Shown one piece after another: positions 1-6,200 of a DNA stretch of 7,043 nucleotides; position 1 is the first letter of the stretch; every line of letters begins with the position of its first letter. The stretch lies in assembly GCA_002496635.1 (NCBI GenBank), contig DAKQ01000012.1:18526-25568 (forward strand), given 5' to 3'. The position numbers and the translations under genes are program-made. This DNA comes from Euryarchaeota archaeon UBA82 (GTDB taxonomy: Archaea; Thermoplasmatota; Poseidoniia; Poseidoniales; Poseidoniaceae). The notes beneath the pieces were generated by a model. That model ran no database searches. It worked only from the letters and a program-made list of their open reading frames with translations, and was not told where the DNA came from.

Positions 1-22
1 ACCTCTCTTTTCTGGTCAACCC

Positions 23-463
23 ATGTCGTTTGAAGATCTTCTTGAAGAAGAATTACAACTCGATGGTCTAGAAAATATGCATATTCTAACAGTTGAAGAA
101 GTTCGAGAAGGGCTTTCAAAGGTTGAACGAGAACTTGCAACATTACAATCACTCGTTGACGAAGCACACGATATGACTGAGGAAATAGAAATTCTTCTCG
201 AAACATATGCTCCAGAGCATCCACATGTTGTAGAAATGGCTGAGTTATTGGGTGGTTTGGTTGCACTTTGGCAACAAACCGTTGCGAAGATTGAACGACT
301 AGGCGCTCGAGTTGCAGGGTTGGATCCTGGCAGAATCGAATGGTACGGAGTCATTGACAACAAAGTTATGCTATACTCATGGGCAATGGGTGAGCCTGAT
401 ATTGAATGGTATTATGGAATCGATGAAGGGTATTCTTCCCGAAAACCACTCATAGAAGCATAG
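23..463 (+). CDS. DUF2203 family protein
   Basis: A 146-residue soluble protein of unknown function. The N-terminal half (about residues 5-95) is acidic and helical, probably coiled-coil, with the LTVEEV segment at 22-27 that resembles the 'FT.EEA' opening of DUF2203 proteins. The C-terminal part (about 94-143) carries the family hallmark: a GARV.GLDPGRIEW stretch, then a strand ending SWAMGEPDIEWYY, then GIDEGYSSRKPL, matching the usual 'CW..GE.EI..WH..D.GF.GR.PL' pattern. The length fits the family (about 120-150 aa). The ATG at 23 has no Shine-Dalgarno sequence in the 22 visible upstream bases, so translation may be leaderless or coupled to a gene left of the window. It lies 25 bp upstream of the adenosyltransferase gene on the same strand, so the two are probably co-transcribed. 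No biochemical role is established for DUF2203 that I can state. The family assignment is by recognised motif only. Confidence 0.8.
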   Translation: MSFEDLLEEELQLDGLENMHILTVEEVREGLSKVERELATLQSLVDEAHDMTEEIEILLETYAPEHPHVVEMAELLGGLVALWQQTVAKIERLGARVAGLDPGRIEWYGVIDNKVMLYSWAMGEPDIEWYYGIDEGYSSRKPLIEA

Positions 464-477
464 TTTCGCATGGTTTA

Positions 478-481
478 GAGG
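478..481 (+). promoter_or_regulatory. Shine-Dalgarno site of the adenosyltransferase gene
   Basis: GAGG followed by a 7-nt spacer before the ATG at 489. It lies in the 25-bp gap after the DUF2203 stop codon, supports the chosen start and suggests translation within a shared transcript. Confidence 0.6.
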
Positions 482-488
482 CGTAACA

Positions 489-1187
489 ATGGTTCGAATC
501 GATCGAGTTCATACAGGAGGCGGTGATTCTGGTGAGTCATCGCTGGTTGATGGGTCACGCCGTTCCAAATCCGACGCACGATTTTCAGTTGTTGGAGATT
601 GTGATGAATTAAATTCGCTTCTCGGCGTTGCACGAATGGAATGCGCGCGTGTTCCCATGAGGCACCGCGATGGTGGAGATCGGAAAGGTGCGGGACGCGT
701 TCATTTCATTTGTGATTCAGCACTTTCAAGAGTCCAGCATGAACTGTTTGATCTTGGAGCTGAACTTGCTTGTCCTCCACAAAATCTTCCAGAGTACATG
801 GCTCTCATCAATGAAGATCAATCCGAAGTTTTGGTATCGGATATGGATGCGTGGCTAAGTCAAACAGAACCGCTCACATCATTCATCTTGCCCGCTGGAG
901 GCCCTCCACAAGCAATGCTTCATCATGCTAGAACCGTTGCTCGGCGACTCGAGAGAAACATTGTCGCACTCAGAGATATTGAGGGAGAAGGGTCCGTGCG
1001 GCCACTTGCACTTACGTATGTGAACAGGCTTTCAGATTGGCTCTTTGTTCTAAGCCGGTGGATTACTGCAGTCCTTGGAGAAGAGGAAATGTTGTGGCTT
1101 CCACTTGGAAAGCGCGGAAAAGAAGATGGTATCGCAGATTCAATTCACAGACAAAATGAGAATGATTCAGAGTTTGATGAAATCTGA
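489..1187 (+). CDS. pduO: PduO-type cob(I)alamin adenosyltransferase
   Basis: A cytosolic enzyme expected to transfer the 5'-deoxyadenosyl group of ATP to cob(I)alamin or a corrinoid precursor, making adenosylcobalamin for enzymes such as methylmalonyl-CoA mutase or class II ribonucleotide reductase. In the 232-residue sequence the N-terminal ATP loop is T9-G-G-G-D13-S-G15, followed by K27, R31 and G36-D-C-D39-E40-L-N42. The central FILPAGG leads to H145-H-A-R148-T-V-A-R152-R-L-E155-R156, and the last signature is Y177-V-N179-R180-L-S-D183-W-L-F. These match the PduO/MMAB five-helix-bundle family, not CobA or EutT. Two oddities are the ATP loop, which departs from the common TRTGD form, and an inserted basic/Gly-rich loop at about residues 55-72. 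A hydrophilic tail extends past residue 210. The start is fixed by GAGG 7 nt upstream. The gene ends base-to-base with the convergent Nudix gene. The symbol pduO denotes the family. mmaB or cobO-like names are also used. Confidence 0.88.
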   Translation: MVRIDRVHTGGGDSGESSLVDGSRRSKSDARFSVVGDCDELNSLLGVARMECARVPMRHRDGGDRKGAGRVHFICDSALSRVQHELFDLGAELACPPQNLPEYMALINEDQSEVLVSDMDAWLSQTEPLTSFILPAGGPPQAMLHHARTVARRLERNIVALRDIEGEGSVRPLALTYVNRLSDWLFVLSRWITAVLGEEEMLWLPLGKRGKEDGIADSIHRQNENDSEFDEI

Positions 1188-1589
1188 TTATTGCTTCTTC
1201 ATATGTTCCCAGGCTTTCCGAACAACCGATGTCGTTTCATCATGTGTTAGTTGAGCAAGAGCTTGTTCCCAATCAAGCCACAAATGGCCTCGATGCTCGT
1301 GTGAAATCGTAACCTCGAGTTGATCGGTTTCAGCCAAAAACCAGAACACTTCCTTGTGCATTCGTTTGCCTTTATGCCTGTACGTATAGGCGGTGCGTTC
1401 TACGAAATTTTCAACGAATGCTATTTCTGTAATACCGGTTTCTTCTCCTAATTCCCTTCGAACAGTTGCGAGATGATCATCATCGGCCAACTCCACATGT
1501 CCTTTTGGTAAATCCCAATGACCTTGCGGATATTGTAGAAGTAGAACTGTGTCAAAGTTGACAAGGACTACACCGCATGAAGTCTCCAT
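1188..1589 (-). CDS. Nudix hydrolase, Ap4A (asymmetrical) hydrolase-like
   Basis: A 133-residue single-domain Nudix protein, likely a bis(5'-nucleosyl)-tetraphosphatase that splits Ap4A and similar dinucleotides to ATP and AMP, or another house-cleaning pyrophosphohydrolase in the cytosol. The N-terminus (SCGVVLVN, residues 4-11) and the Y20-P-Q-G-H-W-D-L-P-K-G-H-V-E33 segment are typical of the NUDT2/Ap4A subgroup. The Nudix box runs from G30 to I53 and ends R45-E46-L-G-E49-E50-T-G-I, so the metal-binding glutamates are present. The box is one residue longer than the canonical 23, with a D36-D-D38 run where the first conserved Glu normally sits. Length is normal for the subgroup (about 130-150 aa). 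The ATG at 1589 is preceded by GAAGGA with a 6-nt spacer. The gene diverges from the DHH phosphoesterase gene and converges with no gap on the adenosyltransferase gene. Nudix substrates are hard to predict from sequence, so Ap4A is the family's likely activity, not something shown here. Confidence 0.88.
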   Translation of the reverse strand: METSCGVVLVNFDTVLLLQYPQGHWDLPKGHVELADDDHLATVRRELGEETGITEIAFVENFVERTAYTYRHKGKRMHKEVFWFLAETDQLEVTISHEHRGHLWLDWEQALAQLTHDETTSVVRKAWEHMKKQ

Positions 1590-1595
1590 GCTTTG

Positions 1596-1601
1596 TCCTT
1601 C
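1596..1601 (-). promoter_or_regulatory. Shine-Dalgarno site of the Nudix gene
   Basis: On the - strand GAAGGA lies 6 nt before the ATG at 1589. It confirms the Nudix start and argues against the DHH gene starting at 1577, which would overlap it. Confidence 0.6.
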
Positions 1602-1627
1602 GAATCAAATGCTTTGGCCTTTTCGCC

Positions 1628-1635
1628 ATTATATT
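1628..1635. promoter_or_regulatory. Shared TATA-like element of the divergent Nudix/DHH promoter
   Basis: ATTATATT (AATATAAT on the - strand) is the only strongly A/T-rich octamer in the 83-bp divergent spacer. Its centre is about 41 nt from the DHH start (1673) and about 42 nt from the Nudix start (1589). With the usual archaeal TATA-to-start-site distance of about 25-27 nt, transcription on each strand would begin about 15 nt before the start codon, just upstream of that gene's Shine-Dalgarno site. No clear A-rich BRE is seen on either flank, so this is a positional inference. Confidence 0.4.
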
Positions 1636-1661
1636 CCAATACGTTCAAGTCCCGGACACAA

Positions 1662-1666
1662 AAGGA
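1662..1666 (+). promoter_or_regulatory. Shine-Dalgarno site that decides the DHH start
   Basis: AAGGA with a 6-nt spacer before the ATG at 1673. It favours this start over the in-frame ATG at 1577, which lies inside the opposed Nudix gene. Confidence 0.65.
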
Positions 1667-1672
1667 ATTGCC

Positions 1673-2653
1673 ATGACAGGTGTCGATGCGTTCCCCGATA
1701 TCCATCGAATTGTAGCGGATTCTGATTTGGATGGAATGTGTGCGGCAGCAGTTCTTCTCAAAGCATATCCTGTAGCCGAAGTGGTGTTTGGACATGCAGC
1801 AATTCTTCGAGCAGGAATGTTGGACGATGTCATCGATTCAAAAACAGTTACAGTGGATTTACCATTCCATCCTGCAAGCGGGTGGTATCTCGATCATCAC
1901 CTCACCAACAAGCCAGATGAAATCGAAGAACAAGAATTCACTCAACGTGGAGGAATTGTTCATTGGGAACACACGCCCTCAGCCGCACGTTTAGCGTATG
2001 AATTATTCAAACATCAATTTGATTTAACGCATCTTGAAGAAATCATGCCAATGGTTGATGCCTTGGATTCTGGAGGCATAACTCGAGAAGATTTTCTTCA
2101 AGATGGGCCAGTTTTACAACTTTCTCGCACCCTTTCATCGACAGATGATGCCTACATGCAACACCTTTTACATCTCTTTTCAACATGTTCTGGACTCTCA
2201 GATATCACGAATGATAAAGTGGTCTCGGAACGGATGAAATCAGCACAAGACCAGCGTATTGATGCAGTAAAACTCGTTCAAGAAAAGACAGAAATTGTCG
2301 ATCGGTTGGCGATATGCAGACTTGATGATTCTGGTATTCGATCCAATGGATATCTGATTACTGCCCATGTTGGTGACAAAGCAGACGCTTGTTGTGTCGT
2401 ACACGGGTACAGTGACGGAGATTTGTCGACGCCAAGTCGTCCTCCGCTTTCAGCGAGTTTTTATGCAAATTCGTTTATCGAAGGAGGACAAGACCGATAC
2501 GATTTATCAAAACTAGCAACTGCATTTGACCCCCATGGCGGAGGGCATGCAAATGCTTGCGGTTGTCGAATTCAACCACCTGGCCTCGACTCTAATCTCC
2601 GTGATTGGATTCAGATGTGGAACAATCGTGAAACTTTACTTCGAATCAATTGA
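1673..2653 (+). CDS. DHH/DHHA1 family phosphoesterase
   Basis: A 326-residue cytosolic metal-dependent phosphoesterase of the DHH superfamily (RecJ, NrnA nano-RNase/pAp phosphatase, GdpP and related). Motif I is A15-DSDLDG (D16, D18, D20), motif II is V-D62-L-P-F-H66, motif III is D74-H75-H76, and a V-D129-A-L-D132-S-G segment fits motif IV. TPSAARLAYE at 101-110 matches the helix between motifs III and IV. The C-terminal DHHA1 substrate-binding domain ends in H288-GGGH292-ANACGCR, the conserved glycine-rich loop. All expected metal ligands are therefore present and the enzyme should be active. The size resembles NrnA-type or archaeal stand-alone DHH proteins (about 300-350 aa) and is far shorter than bacterial RecJ. 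Substrate (short oligoribonucleotides, pAp, or a cyclic dinucleotide product) cannot be decided from sequence. The start at 1673 is chosen because AAGGA lies 6 nt upstream and the fold begins at once (HRIVADSD). A longer reading from 1577 would add 32 residues unlike the family and overlap the Nudix gene. Confidence 0.87.
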   Translation: MTGVDAFPDIHRIVADSDLDGMCAAAVLLKAYPVAEVVFGHAAILRAGMLDDVIDSKTVTVDLPFHPASGWYLDHHLTNKPDEIEEQEFTQRGGIVHWEHTPSAARLAYELFKHQFDLTHLEEIMPMVDALDSGGITREDFLQDGPVLQLSRTLSSTDDAYMQHLLHLFSTCSGLSDITNDKVVSERMKSAQDQRIDAVKLVQEKTEIVDRLAICRLDDSGIRSNGYLITAHVGDKADACCVVHGYSDGDLSTPSRPPLSASFYANSFIEGGQDRYDLSKLATAFDPHGGGHANACGCRIQPPGLDSNLRDWIQMWNNRETLLRIN

Positions 2654-2655
2654 AT

Positions 2656-3123
2656 TCAAAGTACTTGGAATGTGTAAATGAATCCAAGGAAGGAGTGGAA
2701 CATGACCAAAATCATGACTAAATCTGCCGCTCTACCGTGCTTCATTCGCTGTTCCGAAAATTTCTCACCATTCTCTTTGTTTGAGGTAGTTTCTCTTCCG
2801 TAGCGCACCACAAGCCAAAGAAGGATTAATCCAATCGGCCCAGTATAGCCATGGACACTTTGTGGAAGTAAATCCGAGGTTGGGTCACCTTCTACGATGT
2901 ATCCTGAAATTGCCCGAGCAATGAATGCGATGAGGGCTAATGAGATCCCCGCCCATAGAATGTATTCTCCATGTTTCTGATGACGTTTTAGGGACTCTTT
3001 CCTCTCTTCTCCTTGCAAAGTCATGCCTCGTTTTCTCCAACCGTATTGTCGAACAAGCCAAGTGACGAGAATAACAGCAAGAAGAGGATGAATCAACATA
3101 ATGATGGTTCTTAGAACAGACAT
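2656..3123 (-). CDS. Four-helix membrane protein, DUF4079/cytochrome b561-like
   Basis: A predicted 155-residue integral membrane protein with four hydrophobic segments: about 4-24, 53-76, 89-107 and 129-151. Loops are hydrophilic. The 25-50 loop is strongly basic and probably cytosolic. Histidines sit at or inside the helix ends: H12 (IHPLL), H48 and H51 (KRHQKHGEY), H91 (SVHGYTG), H129 (MKHGR) and H143 (MFHSFLG). This spacing resembles DUF4079 proteins and the wider cytochrome b561-like four-helix group, where such histidines can bind haem, so a redox or electron-transfer role is possible but unproven. The start at 3123 is chosen because GAGGAGG lies 6 nt upstream. A TTG at 3138 or ATG at 3129 would add five or two residues but would sit on the ribosome-binding site. 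It converges on the DHH gene with 2 bp between stop codons and diverges from the large PIN gene. The membrane topology is well supported, the family name only moderately. Confidence 0.72.
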   Translation of the reverse strand: MSVLRTIIMLIHPLLAVILVTWLVRQYGWRKRGMTLQGEERKESLKRHQKHGEYILWAGISLALIAFIARAISGYIVEGDPTSDLLPQSVHGYTGPIGLILLWLVVRYGRETTSNKENGEKFSEQRMKHGRAADLVMILVMFHSFLGFIYTFQVL

Positions 3124-3129
3124 TGTCAT

Positions 3130-3136
3130 CCTCCTC
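3130..3136 (-). promoter_or_regulatory. Shine-Dalgarno site that decides the membrane-protein start
   Basis: GAGGAGG on the - strand, a near-perfect anti-SD match, with a 6-nt spacer to the ATG at 3123. It overlaps or abuts the two earlier in-frame candidates (TTG 3138, ATG 3129), making those unlikely. Confidence 0.7.
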
Positions 3137-3230
3137 AATACATCCCATGAGTTGCTGTCTTGAATCAGTTTCTCCTCAATTTATCGAAATGATGCCGTCG
3201 GTGAGTTGAAAGTCTGTGTCCCAAGCGATA

Positions 3231-3239
3231 GGGTGGGGG
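3231..3239 (+). promoter_or_regulatory. G-rich ribosome-binding region of the PIN gene
   Basis: GGGTGGGGG ends 4 nt before the ATG at 3244. It is an imperfect Shine-Dalgarno match (GGTGG where GGAGG is expected). An in-frame TAG at 3229-3231 rules out an upstream extension, so the start is well fixed. Confidence 0.45.
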
Positions 3240-3243
3240 CGCA

Positions 3244-6200
3244 ATGCAAGAAATATATCTCGCGGCTTGTCTTGAAGCAGGATTCAAGACAATCAAATCG
3301 CGACGCCTCAGTACTGTGGGCAAATGCCCAGAGTTTACGCTTCTCGAAAAACCTTGGAAAGACTTGGTAAAATTAGCTGTTTTGGAAACAGAACTCCCTG
3401 GCCAGGATGAAGAGGGCGAAACCATCACAGCATCTCCACGATTTAGACGTGGTCGTCGTAGAGGTAAGCAACAAGCAACGATTGCAACTCCAGAAGATGT
3501 TGCTGCAATGGATACAGAATCCCCGGCACTTCGCTTCGCATTGATTTTGGTAAACAAACTCCTTCATGTCGACCAGTGGTCAGAAGAAGAGAGTGGTGAT
3601 TTAGAAAAAGAGTTGAGAAATACTTGCCTGAATCAAGGCGTTCACCCAGTTTGGCATGAGATGGCAAAGCGTTGTGATTTGTTTGGACAGTTCTCAGCAT
3701 GCCCTATTGTTGACATCAAATCGAGTGATGCCAAGGCGGGAGTGGAATTGTCCAACACTTCAATCGATCCATACAACCTTTCTTCCTGCCTAGGAGTTTT
3801 CAAATCGGTACCGGAGTCGAGTTTTACCGCTGAAGAATTGGTCGCTATGAAGCGATTAATTAAGCGTCTTTCCTCTGGAAAATGGCCCAAGTCCGATGGA
3901 ATTCTCATGGATTTAGAAGGTGAACTTTCGCTTATATCTCTCCTGATAGCAATGAATACGAATGAAAGTATTGATCTGATTTTTGAGAGGGTCCATGGCG
4001 TGAAAAGTATCCAAACTGACCGGTATCAATTGATTCATAATCTGACACATGGCATTATTGATTGGAATGATAAACTTCTCGTTCAGGACGATGATGAGTT
4101 GGGTAATGCGATTTTAGAAGCAGTTTGGATAAATGGGCCGATCAATGAAATGAATCCTTCAACCGAAGAACTTGAAACAGGTCTCTCAATACTTCTTGAA
4201 AAACAAGCATTGTCCCAGCGCGTAGGTGCAGTTCGATGGAAGATGCTACAATCATATGTTGCAGAAGGTCGTAACGAAGATGCCTTGGCAGTTATTGATA
4301 CGATTAATTTAGAGCAAGAATCGGATGCATCAGAACTCCTCCCTCTTTTGGTACAACTTGACAATTCAAGTGCTTACAGTTGGTTGGCTGAGAATATCGA
4401 AAACATCGATGAAGGCGGTCTTATCTCCATTGGAAGAGAAGAACAAATCCCTCTTGATATACGTTCGAAATCTCTTGTTCTTCTCAAACAGATGGACGGT
4501 GAAGGCTGGCAAGAATCACAGGCGATTTCAGTTCAAGTTTTCTTACAGTCAATGGACTTGGAGAATCTTTCCGATATGCTTCTTGGGAATCCATTAGCAA
4601 TTTTATCGCATCCATATGAAACACTCCTCATCGCCCATCTTCTCCCTGCATCACATCCTGAAGAGGTTTGGAAGCAAGCAAGATCTGCGAGAAAAGATGC
4701 TTTGCAGAACATTCACAGTTCAGAATTACCGCAACTAATGAGCGATGATGAGCACAAACTTCTGCTTCTTCTTGAAGGACGAATTGACAAGGCAGTGAGC
4801 GATGTTGAATTGGGTATGTCTCTCGGTAAAAACGGCTTAAAGGCAATGAATCAGATTGTCAAGGCGCTTTCTTCGGGAGGATCGCACTTGGTTGATGAAA
4901 CACAATTAGGAAATCTCGCAGAAGCCCTTGGCGATGCAGATACGACACCACTTGCACGAGCACTTCTTTCTGCAATCATCTCCAAACTTCGATTGAATAA
5001 TGCCCGACTTTCATTAGAAAACGGAGAGGATATGGCCGGAGTAATCGGTTTGTTAGAAACAGTTCTGCAACAACAGGATGTGCCATTCACAATTATTGAC
5101 GGAGTTCGGCAACTAATGTATGAATTTGATCTTGGTATTCAAGGACTGGTTCAATGGTATCAAAGCACTCATCAACGCTCTATCTGGGCACTCCTCTCTC
5201 AGGCAACTCTCCAAGCATCCCAAGGAAAGAATTTGAGTGCTGCTCGATTATTCAAGCGAGCTGCCGATTCTAAGAAATTCGATTATGATGAAGAGATTAT
5301 GTTGTACAGGAAGGCCTTGATTCATCTCGCCTTTGACAGAAAATGGGGCGAGGCCAAGCAACTTCTTTCAGACCATCCAAACCTAAGGGCGGCAATTACT
5401 AAGCGATTCCAACTCTATCTCGATGTATCTCATCAAGCCTCAGTTCAGGAGACAGAAAAAGCAACATCAATACTGAAAAATTTTGTTAAAACAACGGAGA
5501 CAACGACTGAAGAAACGGAAGAAGGAACACGCACTCGAACCCGTACAATTTTCAAAGAAGATGAACTAGACCTGCTTCATTCGTACCCTGATGAACATCC
5601 AAAACCACTTCCGAGTGAACCATTTACAGGGAGAATCCTTGCAGCAACGAATGCACTTCAAAGAAATCGAAGAACACAGAGTTCAAAATCATTCGATCGA
5701 CGATATCGGGACATTATGCAAATGCATTCTCCAGACCCTGTGGAAATTCACACATTGGCCGACCAAGCAAGTGAATCCTCTCCGCTGGATGCTCTGCGGA
5801 TTTTGGAACGTGCACAATTATCAGGTCGCTTCTCGGACAAAAACAAAGCGTTTGCAAATCTTGAGTTGCTGCTTTTCAGAAGACATCAAACAAGCATCAA
5901 AACCTCTGATCGCCGCTACCTGCGTAATCTACCACTCAATCCCCTTGTTTTGGTCGATACAAATATTGTAATTGATGCCCTCTATCAACGCATACAAGAG
6001 AAACTCAATCGTTCAAATCATTTTGAAGATTCAACGAATCAACGTTCTCACTTCGCACGATATCTTCTTCATTTGGCACAAAATAATCGGGTTGATTTAT
6101 GGCTTCCAGAAGTCGTTCGTGGAGAGATTCGAAATATTGCCCGGTCCATGGGAGATGTCAGAAAGCGTTTCGATAATTCCTTCATTGAGTCGGAAACACT

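Larger units (their letters stand above)
3124..3243. promoter_or_regulatory. Divergent intergenic region between membrane-protein and PIN genes
   Basis: The spacer is 120 bp and must hold promoters for both flanking genes. The best A/T element is AATTTATCG around 3178-3186 (CGATAAATT on the - strand), about 60 nt from each start codon, a weak match to an archaeal TATA box. ATTGAGGAG occurs twice on the - strand, at 3139-3131 and 3180-3172. The first is part of the membrane-protein ribosome-binding site and the second has no start codon at a proper distance. No operator palindrome or RNA fold is obvious. Confidence 0.3.

Noticed and set aside
16..363. Ser/Cys-rich - strand open frame opposite the DUF2203 gene
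   Set aside because: It is an antisense shadow. The + strand frame has the clear DUF2203 C-terminal signature.
1577..1672. A 32-residue N-terminal extension of the DHH phosphoesterase starting at the ATG at 1577
   Set aside because: It would overlap the start of the opposed Nudix gene and span the promoter spacer. AAGGA with a 6-nt spacer marks the ATG at 1673, where the DHH fold begins directly.
3165..3557. - strand open frame reaching from the PIN gene into the divergent spacer
   Set aside because: It lies antisense to the start of the PIN gene, has no recognisable domain and would leave no room for the divergent promoters.
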